A stretch of DNA of 64,000 nucleotides from Buchnera aphidicola (Schlechtendalia peitan) (GTDB taxonomy: Bacteria; Pseudomonadota; Gammaproteobacteria; Enterobacterales; Enterobacteriaceae): contig CP140043.1 of NCBI GenBank assembly GCA_039830055.1, positions 62,001 through 126,000 of the forward strand, written 5' to 3'. The number at the start of each line of letters is the position of its first letter. Position 1 is the first letter of the stretch. Below are positions 30,353 to 41,891 of this stretch, piece by piece. The notes under the pieces were generated by a model. That model was given only the letters and a program-made list of their open reading frames with translations. It made no database searches and was not told the DNA's origin. The position numbers and the translations under genes are program-made.

Positions 30353-31573
30353 GTGAAGAGAGTTGTAATAACCGGATTAGGAATAATTTCTAGTATTGGA
30401 AATAATAAAGAAGAAGTACTCACTTCATTATTAGGTGTTAAATCGGGTCTTTCATTTTCAGAAGAAATGAAAAATTTTGGTATGCGTAGTCATGTATGGG
30501 GTAATATAGAATTAGATACATCTCAGTGCATTAACCGAAAAATTAAGAGATTTATGAGTGATTCTTCTATTTATTCTTATTTATCGATGGAAGAAGCTAT
30601 TAGAGATGCGAATTTAATTCCTAAAATATATCAAAATAATTCAAGGATAGGTGTAATTGTTGGTTCGAGTGCTGGAGCTCCAAAATCTCAAGTTAATGGG
30701 ATTGGTATTGAAAAAGGTAAAAGAATACGTGCAATTAATCCATATGTAGTTATTCAATCTATGACTTCTAATATATCAGCGTGTTTATCGACTTCATTTA
30801 AAATACATGGAATGAATTATTCTATTAGTTCTGCATGTTCTAGTTCAGCGCATTGTATCGGACATGCAATGACATTGATACAGTTAGGCCAACAGGATGT
30901 TGTATTTGCTGGTGGAGGTGAAGAAATAAGTAAGGAATTATCTTGTGCATTTGATGCATTGGGAGTGTTGTCTACGAATTATAATTTAAATCCTAATATG
31001 GCATCCAGAGCATTTGATTGTTATCGTGATGGATTCGTTATTTCTGGAGGTTCAGGAATAATTGTATTAGAAGAACTAAATTTCGCGTTATCGAGATCAG
31101 TACATATATATGCGGAAATTATTGGATATGGTACATCTTCTAATGGTTTTAATATGGTTATTCCTACTGAAGATGGAGCTATTAGGTGTATGAACCTAGC
31201 TATACAAAGAATAGATAAAAAATCTATTGATTATTTAAACGCGCATGGTACATCTACTAAATTAGGAGATGTAATTGAGTTAAATGCTATAAAAAGAGTA
31301 TTTAATGGTACTAGGATTCCAACAATTTCATCAACTAAGTCTATTACTGGACATTCCCTAGGTGCTTCAGGAGTGCAAGAAATAATTTATAGTTTATTAA
31401 TGTTGCGACATGATTTTTTAGTTCCTAGTATTAATATTATTAAATTAGATCCTCAAGCTGAAAAGTGTAATATATTAATTAATATTGAACATAGAAGTAT
31501 TTCTGTTATTATGTCTAATAGTTTTGGTTTTGGAGGAACTAATGTTTCTTTGATTATAAAAAAATATAGTTAG
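30353..31573 (+). CDS. fabB: beta-ketoacyl-ACP synthase I
   Basis: FabB elongates acyl-ACP with malonyl-ACP and is the condensing enzyme important for unsaturated fatty acids. The 406-residue product has exactly the E. coli length. The catalytic triad is clear: Cys in ISSACSSSAHCIG near residue 163, His in LNAHGTSTKLGD near 298, and His in TKSITGHSLGASG near 333. The C-terminal NSFGFGGTN is intact. The start is a GTG at 30353 with aagga upstream; it aligns with the E. coli first residue. Being FabB and not FabF is supported by residue patterns such as GMRSHVWGN. Confidence 0.97.
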   Translation: MKRVVITGLGIISSIGNNKEEVLTSLLGVKSGLSFSEEMKNFGMRSHVWGNIELDTSQCINRKIKRFMSDSSIYSYLSMEEAIRDANLIPKIYQNNSRIGVIVGSSAGAPKSQVNGIGIEKGKRIRAINPYVVIQSMTSNISACLSTSFKIHGMNYSISSACSSSAHCIGHAMTLIQLGQQDVVFAGGGEEISKELSCAFDALGVLSTNYNLNPNMASRAFDCYRDGFVISGGSGIIVLEELNFALSRSVHIYAEIIGYGTSSNGFNMVIPTEDGAIRCMNLAIQRIDKKSIDYLNAHGTSTKLGDVIELNAIKRVFNGTRIPTISSTKSITGHSLGASGVQEIIYSLLMLRHDFLVPSINIIKLDPQAEKCNILINIEHRSISVIMSNSFGFGGTNVSLIIKKYS

Positions 31574-32438
31574 CAATCTTTAGTTTGGTAAAATTATATT
31601 GTATGTTAAAGAACATCGAATTTTTAATATATATAATATTTATATTTTTTTATTAATAGTATTATTTAAAATGTTTATAAGTATTATATGTTTATGTAGT
31701 GTTTATTGTAATAATCATCATAAATATACGTATGATTTTTATTATTATGCACTTAAACTATTTGGTATGTAATATAGTACGAGATATTTTCAATAATACA
31801 ATATATTTTCAAGATAGATATAAACGTGTTAAATATTTAAATGTCTATTAATGTATTAAATATATGTATTTAATTACGTAAATATCACAATATTATTTTT
31901 AGTCTTGTTAAATTATTAAAAATGTATACAATTTAAAATAATTGTTTTTTTAGTAGTAATCAATTAAATTTTTTTAATACATACATGTCTATTTATTTTA
32001 ATTATACATTGACATATTTCAATATTTATTTTTGTAAAAATATTTTAAACTGAAGAATATTGTATTTATGAGTAATATAATGTTTTTAATAAAGTTGTAG
32101 GTTTTGTTCATTATAAGTGTTTTTGAAACGTACAAGTTTTTTCAAAAATGAAAACATATTCTGTCTATTTGATTGTTTTAAAAGATTGTAATTAATTATT
32201 TCAAAATTGAGAAAAGCAAGATAATTTTTTATTATATTGTGATTCTAATACAGTAAGATTATTATCTTAAATAGATATTTTTTTAATTTTTTAATATTTT
32301 GAAATGATTTGTATTTTTGTATTTAACATTTCTATATGTATAAAATTTTTATTTTTTAAAAAAATATTATTTTTTGAAAACTTAAAATAGGTTATAAAAA
32401 CGTTTCATTATGTTAATAGTTTAGAGGAATGTAATCAA
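31574..32438. other. longest non-coding stretch of the window, between fabB and talA
   Basis: About 865 bases with no credible reading frame, tRNA or known RNA. A 9-base inverted repeat (tttttgaaa at 32120-32128, tttcaaaaa at 32140-32148) lies about 290 bases before talA. The region looks like an eroded gene desert. The talA promoter must be near its right end. Confidence 0.6.
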
Positions 32439-33389
32439 TTGAATCAATTAGAATTATTGAAGAGATATAGTAAAGTTGTAGTAGATAGTGGGGATATAGA
32501 TTCAATACGAAAATATCTTCCTGAAGATGCTACTACGAATCCCTCTCTTGTTTTGAAAGTGATCACTTTACCTTCATATGAAGGAATTATTAATAATGCG
32601 ATAATTTATGCAAAAAAAAGAGGAGGATCATATAATTTTCAAGTATTAAATGCTGTAGATAAAATCTATGTTACATTGGGTCAAGAAATTTTAAAGGTAA
32701 TTTCTGGAAGAGTATCTACTGAAATTGATGCTCATTTGTCATTTAATACTGATTTATGTATTCAACAATCGCAAAAGATTATTGCTATGTATGAAGAAGA
32801 AGGAATACATAGATCTAGGATATTAATTAAATTAGCTTCTACTTGGGAGTGTATTAAAGCTGCAGAAGAATTAAAAAAATATGATATTAATTGCAATCTG
32901 ACATTGTTATTTTCCTTTGCACAAGCTAGAGCATGTGCTGAATCACAAGTATTTTTAATTTCTCCTTTTGTAGGTCGAATTTATGATTGGTACAAATCTA
33001 AGTCGTTGATAAAAGAATATTCAGTTGACAAAGATCCTGGAGTACATTCAGTTCGAAAAATATATAATTATTATAAGAAACATGGATATAAAACTATTAT
33101 TATGGGTGCTAGCTTTAGAAATACTGAACAAATTTTAGCATTATCTGGTTGTGATTATTTAACTATTTCTCCAAATTTATTACATGAATTGAGATTTAAA
33201 AATAGCACTTTTACAAGACAGTTATGTGCTCCTAATGTTATAAATCAGCCTACTAATACTTTATCTCAAAGTGATTTTTTGTGGTTACATAATGAAGATT
33301 CTATGGCTGTAGAAAAATTATCTGAAGGAATACGTCAATTTGGACGTGATCAAAGAGAATTAGAGAAAATTATCAAAAATAAAATGTAA
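32439..33389 (+). CDS. talA: transaldolase
   Basis: Transaldolase exchanges three-carbon units between sugar phosphates in the non-oxidative pentose phosphate pathway. The 316-residue product has the E. coli TalA length and follows it closely ([20 protein letters not shown]). The Schiff-base lysine lies in [12 protein letters not shown] near residue 132. ATTNPSLVL and [17 protein letters not shown] are typical. The start is a TTG at 32439 with gagg upstream; [10 protein letters not shown] then aligns with the family N-terminus. It precedes tktB by 100 bases, the E. coli talA-tktB arrangement, which supports talA over talB. Confidence 0.96.
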   Translation: MNQLELLKRYSKVVVDSGDIDSIRKYLPEDATTNPSLVLKVITLPSYEGIINNAIIYAKKRGGSYNFQVLNAVDKIYVTLGQEILKVISGRVSTEIDAHLSFNTDLCIQQSQKIIAMYEEEGIHRSRILIKLASTWECIKAAEELKKYDINCNLTLLFSFAQARACAESQVFLISPFVGRIYDWYKSKSLIKEYSVDKDPGVHSVRKIYNYYKKHGYKTIIMGASFRNTEQILALSGCDYLTISPNLLHELRFKNSTFTRQLCAPNVINQPTNTLSQSDFLWLHNEDSMAVEKLSEGIRQFGRDQRELEKIIKNKM

Positions 33390-33489
33390 ACTTGGATCTC
33401 GTTGTTTAACTAATGTTCAGATAGATTTTTGTTATGGAAACAATTTTATGGATGTTATACTTATATTTATTACATTTTAAGGGATAATT

Positions 33490-35493
33490 ATGCATACAAA
33501 AAAACGATTGGCTAATGCTATTAGAGCATTAAGTATAGATTCAGTTCAGAGAGCAAAATCTGGACATCCAGGTATGCCCATGGGAATGGCTGACATTGCT
33601 GAAGTATTATGGAGAGATTTTTTAAAACACAATCCAAGTAATCCATTATGGGATAATAGAGATCGTTTTATTCTTTCTAATGGACATGGATCTATTCTTT
33701 TATATAGTTTATTACATTTGACTGGATACGATTTACCAATATCAGAGTTAAAAAATTTTAGACAATTGAATTCTAGAACTCCTGGTCATCCTGAAGTTGG
33801 ACATACTCCAGGAGTAGAAATTACCACTGGTCCTTTAGGACAAGGTTTAGCTGCTGCAGTTGGAATGGCAATTGCAGAACGCACTTTAGGTGCAGAATTT
33901 AATAGACCAAACTACGACATAGTAGATCATTATACGTGGGTATTTGTAGGTGATGGTTGTTTAATGGAAGGGATTTCTCATGAAGTGTGTTCATTAGCAG
34001 GAACACTAAAGTTAGGAAAATTAATTGTATTTTATGATAATAATGGTATATCTATTGATGGCGATGTTAGTAATTGGTTTACAGATGATACAGGAAATCG
34101 GTTTAAATCTTATAATTGGCATGTAATATTTGATATAGACGGACATAATTCTGATGATATTTCCCGTGCAATTAAAGAATCTGTACTTATCAAAGATAAA
34201 CCTTCTTTAATAATTTGTAAAACTATTATTGGTTTTGGTTCACCGAATAAATCAGGTACACAAGATGTACATGGATCACCTTTAGGAGAGTTAGAAGTTA
34301 CTTTAACTAAGAAGCAATTAAAATGGGATTTTCCTGATTTTTTTATACCTCAAGATATTTATGAAGATTGGAATTTTGTAGCACAAGGACAATTATTAGA
34401 AGATCACTGGAAACAAAAATTTATAGAGTATAAGAAAAAATATCCTCAGTTAGCAAATGAATATACTCGACGTATTAATCGCATTGTTCCCAATATGTGG
34501 GAAAAAAGTTACAATAAATTTATTAGTAATTTATGCACTAATGTTAAAAATATTGCTACTAGAGTAGCTTCTCAAAATGCTTTAGAATTTTTTTGTAATA
34601 AATTTCCAGAAATAATTGGAGGTTCTGCTGATTTGGCTCCAAGTAATCTTAGTATGTGGACTGGCTCTAAATCTATTAATAATAATTTATTAGGAAATTA
34701 TATTCATTATGGAGTACGTGAATTTGGAATGACATCTATTGCAAATGGACTATTTCATCATGGAGGGTTTATTCCTTATACTTCTACTTTTTTAGTGTTT
34801 ACTGATTATGCACGAAATGCAGTGCGTATGGCTTCATTAATGAAGACGCAACACATTTTTATTTATACTCATGATTCTATAGGATTAGGTGAAGATGGAC
34901 CTACACATCAACCGATAGAACAGTTAGCTACACTTCGTTTAACTCCTAATTTAAATGTATGGAGACCTTGCGATCAAGTAGAAACTGCAATAGCATGGAA
35001 ATCAGCACTAGAAAACAAGTTTGGACCTACAGCACTGATTTTATCTCGTCAAAATTTGGTTCAAATTATAAAGGATGTAAAATATGTAAATAGCATTTCT
35101 CGAGGTGGATATGTTTTAAAGGATAGTAATTGTGGGAAAAATCTCGATGCTATTATTATATCTACTGGATCAGAAATTAGTATTGCAATTTCTGTTTATA
35201 CAAAGTTAATTAATAAGGGTTATTATATCAGATTAGTTTCTATGCCATCTACTGATATATTTGATCAACAAGATGATTCTTATAAACAATTTGTATTACC
35301 TAAATTAATTACTAATCGTGTTGTTATCGAAGCGGGAATTTCTGATTATTGGTATAAATATGTAGGATTAAGCGGAATAGTTATTGGAGTCAGTTCTTTT
35401 GGAGAATCAGCACCTGCTGAAGAATTATTTGAAAAATTTGGATTTAATGTTGACAATATAGTACGTCGTATAGTTCATTTATTAAATTCTTAG
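33490..35493 (+). CDS. tktB: transketolase
   Basis: Transketolase moves two-carbon units between sugar phosphates using thiamine diphosphate. The 667-residue protein is full length and highly conserved. Substrate histidine lies in [17 protein letters not shown] near residue 26; the thiamine diphosphate motif is [12 protein letters not shown] around 155; further marks are [24 protein letters not shown] and [20 protein letters not shown]. The name tktB rests on its position next to talA; the enzyme itself does not distinguish A from B. A ribosome-binding site (aaggga) precedes the ATG. Confidence 0.96.
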   Translation: MHTKKRLANAIRALSIDSVQRAKSGHPGMPMGMADIAEVLWRDFLKHNPSNPLWDNRDRFILSNGHGSILLYSLLHLTGYDLPISELKNFRQLNSRTPGHPEVGHTPGVEITTGPLGQGLAAAVGMAIAERTLGAEFNRPNYDIVDHYTWVFVGDGCLMEGISHEVCSLAGTLKLGKLIVFYDNNGISIDGDVSNWFTDDTGNRFKSYNWHVIFDIDGHNSDDISRAIKESVLIKDKPSLIICKTIIGFGSPNKSGTQDVHGSPLGELEVTLTKKQLKWDFPDFFIPQDIYEDWNFVAQGQLLEDHWKQKFIEYKKKYPQLANEYTRRINRIVPNMWEKSYNKFISNLCTNVKNIATRVASQNALEFFCNKFPEIIGGSADLAPSNLSMWTGSKSINNNLLGNYIHYGVREFGMTSIANGLFHHGGFIPYTSTFLVFTDYARNAVRMASLMKTQHIFIYTHDSIGLGEDGPTHQPIEQLATLRLTPNLNVWRPCDQVETAIAWKSALENKFGPTALILSRQNLVQIIKDVKYVNSISRGGYVLKDSNCGKNLDAIIISTGSEISIAISVYTKLINKGYYIRLVSMPSTDIFDQQDDSYKQFVLPKLITNRVVIEAGISDYWYKYVGLSGIVIGVSSFGESAPAEELFEKFGFNVDNIVRRIVHLLNS

Positions 35494-35659
35494 AAATTTT
35501 TATTACATTAAATATATTATTGCATTTCAAATTTTTTTGATAAATTTTAAAAAATTTTTAGTTTTATACATCATTAATGTAATTAAGAACAATTATTTAT
35601 CAGGATAATGTAGATTTTTAAAGCATAATAGGTATTAAATTATTTTCAAAGGAATATTA

Positions 35660-36799
35660 ATGATGTGTCCTGTAGTACGTTTAGCAAAACAACTTATTTC
35701 AATACCTTCGATTAGTCCAAAGGATTTAGGATGTCAGGAAATAATATTTGACAGACTAATTAAAATAGGATTTTCTATTGAAAATATGAATTGTAGTGAT
35801 ACACATAATATGTGGGCTTGTAGAGGAGAAGGAGTTACATTAGCTTTTTTAGGACATACTGATGTTGTACCGAGTGGAGATGAAGATAATTGGAAATTTC
35901 CTCCGTTTATTCCGACTATACACAATGGATATTTATTTGGCCGTGGTGTAGCTGATATGAAAGGGGCATTAGCAGCAATGATTATTGCTGTTGAAAATAT
36001 TGTTAGGAAGTATCCTAATCATACTGGAAGGCTTGCTTTTTTAATTACATCTGATGAAGAATCAAAAGCTACAAATGGTACTATAAAAATAGTAGATCGT
36101 TTAATTTCTCGAAAAGAAAAAATTGATTATTGTTTAGTAGGAGAGCCGTCTAGTATCGAATTATTAGGTGATGTTATTAAAAATGGTCGCCGAGGTTCTT
36201 TAACAGCATACTTGCATATTTATGGTATACAAGGACATATTGCATATTCTCATTTAGCTGATAATCCTATTCATAATGTATTACCATTTTTATTAAATTT
36301 AATATCTATGAAGTGGGATAATGGTAATGTTTTTTTTCCACCTACTAGTTTACAAATTTATGATATTCAATCTGGAACGGGCACTGATAATATAATACCT
36401 GAAACATTGTTAGTTAAATTTAATTTTCGTTTTGGTAATTCTATAACTATTAATATTATTAAAGAAAAAGTCAGACTTTTGTTATTGAATTTTAATTTAA
36501 AATATGAAATAGAATGGAAATTGTCTGGAATGCCTTTTATTACTGAATCTGGATTATTAATAGATGTAGTAGCAAATGTTATTAAAGAACAGTGCTGTAT
36601 AGTTCCTAAAATATTAACAACGGGAGGTACATCTGACGGTCGTTTTATGTCTAAAATGGGTTCTCAAATAGTAGAATTAGGGCTTATTAGTAAAACTATA
36701 CATCAGTCAAATGAGTGTACAAAAATTTCAGATTTAAAATTATTAAGTCGAATGTATGAATGTATTATTAAAAAATTGTTGTTAAATAGTTCTTTATAA
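35660..36799 (+). CDS. dapE: succinyl-diaminopimelate desuccinylase
   Basis: DapE removes succinate from N-succinyl-LL-diaminopimelate, a step to lysine and to the diaminopimelate of peptidoglycan. The 379-residue product is full length (E. coli 375). Zinc-site elements of the M20 family are visible: FLGHTDVVPSGDE near residue 70, GRGVADMKGALAAM near 100, LITSDEESKATNGT with the catalytic Glu pair, VGEPSS, and the C-terminal histidine in SKTIHQSNEC. An aaagga site precedes the ATG. dapA lies convergently downstream, so two lysine-pathway genes are adjacent, as in E. coli. Confidence 0.97.
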   Translation: MMCPVVRLAKQLISIPSISPKDLGCQEIIFDRLIKIGFSIENMNCSDTHNMWACRGEGVTLAFLGHTDVVPSGDEDNWKFPPFIPTIHNGYLFGRGVADMKGALAAMIIAVENIVRKYPNHTGRLAFLITSDEESKATNGTIKIVDRLISRKEKIDYCLVGEPSSIELLGDVIKNGRRGSLTAYLHIYGIQGHIAYSHLADNPIHNVLPFLLNLISMKWDNGNVFFPPTSLQIYDIQSGTGTDNIIPETLLVKFNFRFGNSITINIIKEKVRLLLLNFNLKYEIEWKLSGMPFITESGLLIDVVANVIKEQCCIVPKILTTGGTSDGRFMSKMGSQIVELGLISKTIHQSNECTKISDLKLLSRMYECIIKKLLLNSSL

Positions 36800-36907
36800 T
36801 TAATGTTTTTATAGAAATCTATAGGTATTTCGAATATATTGAACAACAGAGCATCAAATATTTTAACACCCTGTTTTTAGACAATTATTCATTGTAAAAA
36901 TTGTACT

Positions 36908-36929
36908 CATGTCTTGTTAATAAGACATG
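36908..36929. terminator. hairpin between convergent dapE and dapA
   Basis: A perfect 8-base inverted repeat (catgtctt at 36908-36915, aagacatg at 36922-36929) with a 6-base loop lies in the convergent gap. It could serve either strand. The following sequence is A+T-rich but lacks a clean U-run. Confidence 0.45.
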
Positions 36930-37062
36930 TATATTTCAAATATTATTATATTAATATTTTAACTTTTTAGAAAAAATTTATTTTCTTTTATATATATTGT
37001 ACTATTAATTTTTTTAGTTATTTCAAAATTATGTTATTTTCATTGGATATAATAAAATATTA

Positions 37063-37947
37063 TTATGTTTTGATAATATTAGAAATTTTTAAAGATTTTT
37101 CTAGAATTAATCGCGTCTTTTTTAAAGCAGGAGTTAAAGGCAAACGTAGAGTATCTGTTGCGATTAATCCAATTTTTTTTGCTATCCATTTTACAGGAAT
37201 AGGATTAGGTTCTGTAAATAGATTATGATGCAATGATGCTAAACGGTTGTTTAATAATCTTGCTGAGATAAAATCATTATTTAAGGCAAAATTGCATATT
37301 TTAGTCATTTCATTTGCTGCTATATTAGCAGTAACTGATATTACTCCATTTCCGCCTAGTTTTATGAAGTCTAATGCTGTAGCATCATCACCACTAATAA
37401 GTAGAAAATCATTATGTACTAAATTTTTTATTTTTTGTACTCTAGATAAATCTCCAGTCGCTTCTTTTATGCCTATAATATTCTTTAATTTAGATAGTTT
37501 AATAACTGTATTTGGCATTAAATCACATCCAGTTCTTATAGGAACATTATATAAAATTTGAGGTAGACGTGTATTTTTTGCAATAGCTTTAAAATGTTCG
37601 TATAATCCTTGTTGTGTAGGTCTATTATAATAAGGAGTTACAGTTAAACATGCAGATACCCCTGATGATTCAAACTTTCTAGTTAAGAGAATAGCTTCTG
37701 ATGTTGCGTTAGATCCTGTTCCAGCAATTATAGGAATTCTATTTTTTGATATTTTTACTGTAAGCATAACGGTTTCAATGTGTTCTTCTTGGCTTAAAGT
37801 AGCTGATTCTCCAGTAGTTCCAACGGATACGATGGCTGTTGTTCCATGTTGTATATGGTATTCAATTAGTTTTTTTAAACTAGTTTGGCAAATATTACCT
37901 TGTTTATCCATTGGAGTTATAAGTGCGACTATACTTCCTTTAAACAT
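37063..37947 (-). CDS. dapA: 4-hydroxy-tetrahydrodipicolinate synthase
   Basis: DapA condenses pyruvate with aspartate semialdehyde, the first committed step to lysine and diaminopimelate. The 294-residue product is full length (E. coli 292). It keeps [17 protein letters not shown] at the N-terminus, the active-site loop [17 protein letters not shown], the conserved tyrosine in [16 protein letters not shown], and the Schiff-base lysine in [14 protein letters not shown] near residue 161. [20 protein letters not shown] follows. It reads toward dapE. Confidence 0.97.
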   Translation of the reverse strand: MFKGSIVALITPMDKQGNICQTSLKKLIEYHIQHGTTAIVSVGTTGESATLSQEEHIETVMLTVKISKNRIPIIAGTGSNATSEAILLTRKFESSGVSACLTVTPYYNRPTQQGLYEHFKAIAKNTRLPQILYNVPIRTGCDLMPNTVIKLSKLKNIIGIKEATGDLSRVQKIKNLVHNDFLLISGDDATALDFIKLGGNGVISVTANIAANEMTKICNFALNNDFISARLLNNRLASLHHNLFTEPNPIPVKWIAKKIGLIATDTLRLPLTPALKKTRLILEKSLKISNIIKT

Positions 37948-38455
37948 GTTTTCTTTCTCTTATAAATAAATTATTTATAGTATGTTTGATAGATATATAG
38001 ACTTTCAAACAAGGTGTTTAATACATTTTTTTAATACAGATCTTATTTGTATATAATTTTCGTATGGAGTATTGCAATATTATTCAGTGTTTTAAAGTTT
38101 TTAACATATATGATTTTTAATGAAAAATATATGCGATGATTAATCATAATTAAACGTTATGTAAAATGTTTGTAATAAAGTTAATTCAGTTAATTATTAC
38201 AACTCATATTAATGCATTAATAAATTTTTTTAATAGTATGTATAAATATATTTTAAAATTTGTTTAAAATTTAGTATTTATGTTATGTAAATTTTTACAT
38301 ATGTTGTATAACTTTATAATTATACGTTTAGTTTTTTTTTAATTGTTAGTATTAATATATTCAGTAAGTTTAATTTATGTATTACTGTTTTTTAATGTTT
38401 ATTTTTATGCAGAAACATAATTTTTTAAACATATTATCTAATTTTATTTAATTAA
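37948..38455. other. non-coding spacer between aroC and dapA
   Basis: About 510 bases without a gene. A 9-base inverted repeat (ttgtaataa at 38170-38178, ttattacaa at 38194-38202) could be an aroC 3' hairpin or part of the dapA leader. Nothing else is recognisable. Confidence 0.5.
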
Positions 38456-39523
38456 TTATATTTTTTTTGAACATTGTGCGCGATATCTTAATAAGTGGTC
38501 CATAATAGTTATAGCCATCATAGATTCTGCTATTGGGACAGCTCTTAAACCTACACAAGGATCGTGTCTACCAGTAGTAATGATTTTACTTTCTTTTCCA
38601 GTATGATCAATGGTTTTTCCTACTTTTTTTATACTAGATGTTGGTTTTAATGCTATTTTTGCAATAATTTCTTCTCCGTTACTTATACCACCTAATACTC
38701 CTCCTGAATGGTTGCTAATAAATCCATTTTTATCAATTTCATCGCGATGTTGACTTCCTTTTTGATTAACAACTAGAAATCCATCTCCGATTTCTACACC
38801 TTTAACAGCATTAATGCTCATTAATCCGTGAGCTAAATCTGCATCTAATCTGTCAAATACAGGTTCTCCTAATCCTATAGGTACTTTTTCAGCTATGACT
38901 ACGATTTTAGCTCCTATAGAATCACCTTCTTTTTTGAGATTTCTTATAAGTTCATCAATTTTTTTAAGTTTTGTAATATCTGGACAGAAAAATGGATTTT
39001 TTTCGACTTCGTCCCATGTTCTTAGTTTGCAAATAATGTTACCTATTTGTTCTAAATATCCATGGATAAGAATTCCATAATTTAGATAAAGGTATTTTTT
39101 AGCTATAGCACCTGCAGCAACTCGCATGGTTGTTTCACGAGCAGATGATCGTCCTCCTCCATGAGGATCTCTAATTCCATATTTTTTTTGATAGGTAAAG
39201 TCTGCATGTCCTGGCCTAAATAAGGTTGTTATATTTTTATAATCATTAGGTCTTTGATCGGTGTTATGTATTATTAGTCCAATACTAGTTCCTGTTGTAA
39301 TGCCTTGAAAAGTTCCAGATAGTATAGTTACATGATCTAATTCAGATCTAGGAGTAGTATATTTAGATTTTCCTGGACGTCTTCTGTTAAGTTCTTTTTG
39401 TAAATCATCTTCTGAAATTTTCATACCTGGTGGCATTCCGTCAATAATGCATCCTAATGATAATCCATGAGATTCACCAAATGTTGTTACTCTGAAAACT
39501 TTTCCAATTGTATTTCCAGCCAT
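38456..39523 (-). CDS. aroC: chorismate synthase
   Basis: AroC forms chorismate, precursor of aromatic amino acids and other aromatics, with reduced FMN as cofactor. The 355-residue product is near E. coli length (361). The three family signatures are present: [18 protein letters not shown] near residue 15, the basic block [12 protein letters not shown], and the FMN/substrate region [18 protein letters not shown] followed by [20 protein letters not shown]; the C-terminal [17 protein letters not shown] is also intact. An aaggac site precedes the ATG at 39523. Confidence 0.97.
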   Translation of the reverse strand: MAGNTIGKVFRVTTFGESHGLSLGCIIDGMPPGMKISEDDLQKELNRRRPGKSKYTTPRSELDHVTILSGTFQGITTGTSIGLIIHNTDQRPNDYKNITTLFRPGHADFTYQKKYGIRDPHGGGRSSARETTMRVAAGAIAKKYLYLNYGILIHGYLEQIGNIICKLRTWDEVEKNPFFCPDITKLKKIDELIRNLKKEGDSIGAKIVVIAEKVPIGLGEPVFDRLDADLAHGLMSINAVKGVEIGDGFLVVNQKGSQHRDEIDKNGFISNHSGGVLGGISNGEEIIAKIALKPTSSIKKVGKTIDHTGKESKIITTGRHDPCVGLRAVPIAESMMAITIMDHLLRYRAQCSKKI

Positions 39524-39898
39524 ATTATGTCCTTAGAATTATGATATTTTATAAAAAGAAATATTTTAGTATTACATTGAAATAAATAAAGTATTGCATA
39601 TTATAAATTTTAGTTTAAACGTTTACTAAAATTATATCAATTTTGAAGAAAATATACTTTTCATTTATATAATGATCAGTAAACAGCATTATAAGCTGTT
39701 TTTATATTTTATTTAAATATTATAGATTTATATAAGTTGTAATTAATGAATGTTATAAATTATTTTTTAAAAGTTATAAAATATTTCGAAAATGTGTAAT
39801 TTTTATGTTAACTTTGAAACAGTACATGTGGATTTTTACTATAGTTCAGAATGTATAATTAATATTAAAGAAATTTATTATAATGGTAATTCATTAAT
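39524..39898. other. non-coding spacer between divergent aroC and smrB
   Basis: About 375 bases with no gene. A hairpin-like repeat (aaacagc at 39681-39687, gctgttt at 39695-39701, then a T-rich stretch) resembles a plus-strand terminator although no gene reads into it. In E. coli prmB (yfcB) lies upstream of aroC; it is absent here, so the hairpin could be a leftover. Confidence 0.45.
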
Positions 39899-40432
39899 AT
39901 GAATAAAAAAAAAATATTATTATCTAAAGATTTATTTTTATTTTATCAAGAATTAAATGATGCTCGAAAAATGGAACATGATACTGTTTTTCATTCTCGC
40001 CGTCATAAGTTAAAAAATAGTACAAAATTTAAAAAAAATATTTTTGAACAGGATGCACATTGCCATTATTTCTCGTGTAGTAAACCAAGAATTTTAGTTA
40101 ATACAGATCCAATTTATTACATTCGAAGTAATAGTTATTTTAATGAATTAAAAAAACTTAAAGTAGGAGAATATAGTCCAGATATTATTTTGGATTTACA
40201 TGGTTTAACACAATATCAGGCCAAGAGAAAATTAGGTGAATTAATTCACATTTGTTACAAAGAAAATTTTATTTGCGCTAATGTTATTTATGGACATGGA
40301 AAAAATGTTTTAAAACAACAAATACCATTATGGTTATCAAAACATCCTGATATCATAGCTTTTCACCAGGCACCGAAGATGTTTGGTAGCGATGCTGCCA
40401 TTCTCATGTTAATCGATCTTAAAACAAGTTAA
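39899..40432 (+). CDS. smrB: ribosome-collision endonuclease SmrB (YfcN)
   Basis: SmrB is recruited to collided ribosomes and cuts the mRNA between them to start ribosome rescue. The 177-residue product matches E. coli (183) across its length. The Smr domain in the C-terminal half has the catalytic DLHGLTQYQAKRKLGELIH block (DxH motif) and YGHGKNVLKQQIPLWL. The N-terminal basic region and YIRSNSYFNELKKLKVGEY are also conserved. Its place divergent from aroC is the same in E. coli. No strong ribosome-binding site precedes the ATG. Confidence 0.94.
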   Translation: MNKKKILLSKDLFLFYQELNDARKMEHDTVFHSRRHKLKNSTKFKKNIFEQDAHCHYFSCSKPRILVNTDPIYYIRSNSYFNELKKLKVGEYSPDIILDLHGLTQYQAKRKLGELIHICYKENFICANVIYGHGKNVLKQQIPLWLSKHPDIIAFHQAPKMFGSDAAILMLIDLKTS

Positions 40433-40986
40433 TTTTTATTAAGTATATTTTAATATTAAAAATATTTTTAAATTTTAATAAAAATTTTATATGTAATGTT
40501 TTAGCATTAATCATTCAAATATAGTGTATTTTTGTCTTTATTATTTTCAAATTTTTGATTTTATATATTCATATTATTATTTACATGTTTATTTTTATTT
40601 TTGTTTTTTAATTGTTATTGTAAATGATATTTTAAATTATTTTATTTTAAAATATTGTTGGTTTGTAATAATGAGGACTGTAATATTTTAAAAAATTTTA
40701 ATTTAAAAATTTTTTTAAATAGATTTAAAAAATTTATTTTTACGTTTCTATAGTTTTTTTATGCATTTTTTATACGTTAAGTATTTAAAAATAGATATGT
40801 TTAAATTATTAATTTTGAATGAATAAATATTTTAAGTCAAAATTTTAAAAACATTTATGTTATTTTATTATAACGTGGATTAATTACAGACAAGATATGT
40901 TCTAAGAACTGTCAAAATGAATTGTAAGAACAAATTTACGTGTTTAAAGTATATGAATAAAGTATAAATTTATAAAAGGATTAAAT
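40433..40986. other. non-coding region upstream of the histidine operon
   Basis: About 550 bases without a gene. In E. coli the his promoter is followed by the hisL leader peptide with seven histidine codons and an attenuator. I see no short frame with a run of cat/cac codons and no G+C-rich attenuator stem here. A small inverted segment (gttctaagaac near 40898-40908) is the only local structure noticed. Confidence 0.55.
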
Positions 40987-41886
40987 ATGATTCATAATAA
41001 TCGATTGCGGATAGTGATGCAAAAAACTGGAAGATTAAGTAATGATTCTAAAGATTTACTTGCTCGTTGTGGTATAAAAATTAACTTATATAAAAAAAAA
41101 TTAATTGCTTTTTCTGAAAATATGCCAATAGACGTAATGTGTGTTCGAGATGATGATATCCCTGGTTTGATTATGGATGGTGTTGTAGATATAGGAATTA
41201 TTGGAGAAAACGTTTTAGAAGAAGAAGTGTTAAGTCGAAAGTTACGTTTAGAGAACATAGATTATATAAAATTAAAACGTTTAGATTTTGGTATTTGTAG
41301 ATTATCTTTAGCAATACCTATCGATAAAGAATACACAGATATTTTTTGTTTAAACAATTCTAGAATAGCTACTTCTTATCCACATTTATTAAAAGAGTAT
41401 TTCGATAAAAAAGACATTATATTTAAGTCTTGTATGTTAAACGGATCAGTAGAAGTAGCCCCGCGTGCAGGATTATCCGATGCTATTTGTGATTTAGTTT
41501 CTACTGGAGCAACTTTAGAAGCTAATGGATTAAGAGAAGTTCAAGTAATATTTCGTTCTAAAGCATGCTTAATTTGTAAAACTGGAAATATTTCTATTGA
41601 AAAACAAAATGTGATTGATACATTACTAACTCGTATTCAAGGCGTTATTAAAGCAAGAGAATCAAAATATATTATGCTTCATGCACCTATAAAAAAATTA
41701 GAAGAAGTAATTCATTTATTGCATGGTGCTGAACGACCTACAATTTTAAAATTAGCTGGAGATGATACTAGAGTGGCTATGCATATGGTTAGTAGTGAAA
41801 CATTATTTTGGGAAACTATGGAAAAATTAAAGTTATTAGGTGCTAGTTCTATTTTAGTATTACCAATTGAGAAAATGATGGAGTAA
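40987..41886 (+). CDS. hisG: ATP phosphoribosyltransferase
   Basis: HisG starts histidine synthesis by joining ATP and PRPP. The 299-residue product has the E. coli long-form length, so it includes the C-terminal domain that in E. coli binds histidine for feedback inhibition. Marks are [19 protein letters not shown] at the N-terminus, [10 protein letters not shown] near residue 75, and the PRPP loop [17 protein letters not shown] near 175. An aaagga site precedes the ATG. It is the first gene of the hisGDCBHAFI operon and is followed by hisD after 5 bases. Confidence 0.97.
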   Translation: MIHNNRLRIVMQKTGRLSNDSKDLLARCGIKINLYKKKLIAFSENMPIDVMCVRDDDIPGLIMDGVVDIGIIGENVLEEEVLSRKLRLENIDYIKLKRLDFGICRLSLAIPIDKEYTDIFCLNNSRIATSYPHLLKEYFDKKDIIFKSCMLNGSVEVAPRAGLSDAICDLVSTGATLEANGLREVQVIFRSKACLICKTGNISIEKQNVIDTLLTRIQGVIKARESKYIMLHAPIKKLEEVIHLLHGAERPTILKLAGDDTRVAMHMVSSETLFWETMEKLKLLGASSILVLPIEKMME

Positions 41887-41891
41887 TTTGT

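Noticed and set aside
37247..37561. 104-codon plus-strand frame over dapA
   Set aside because: It is the complement of conserved dapA codons and has no support as a gene.
39681..39701. Rho-independent terminator between aroC and smrB
   Set aside because: The stem is only 7 bp and no gene is transcribed into it on the plus strand; kept only as a remark on the spacer.
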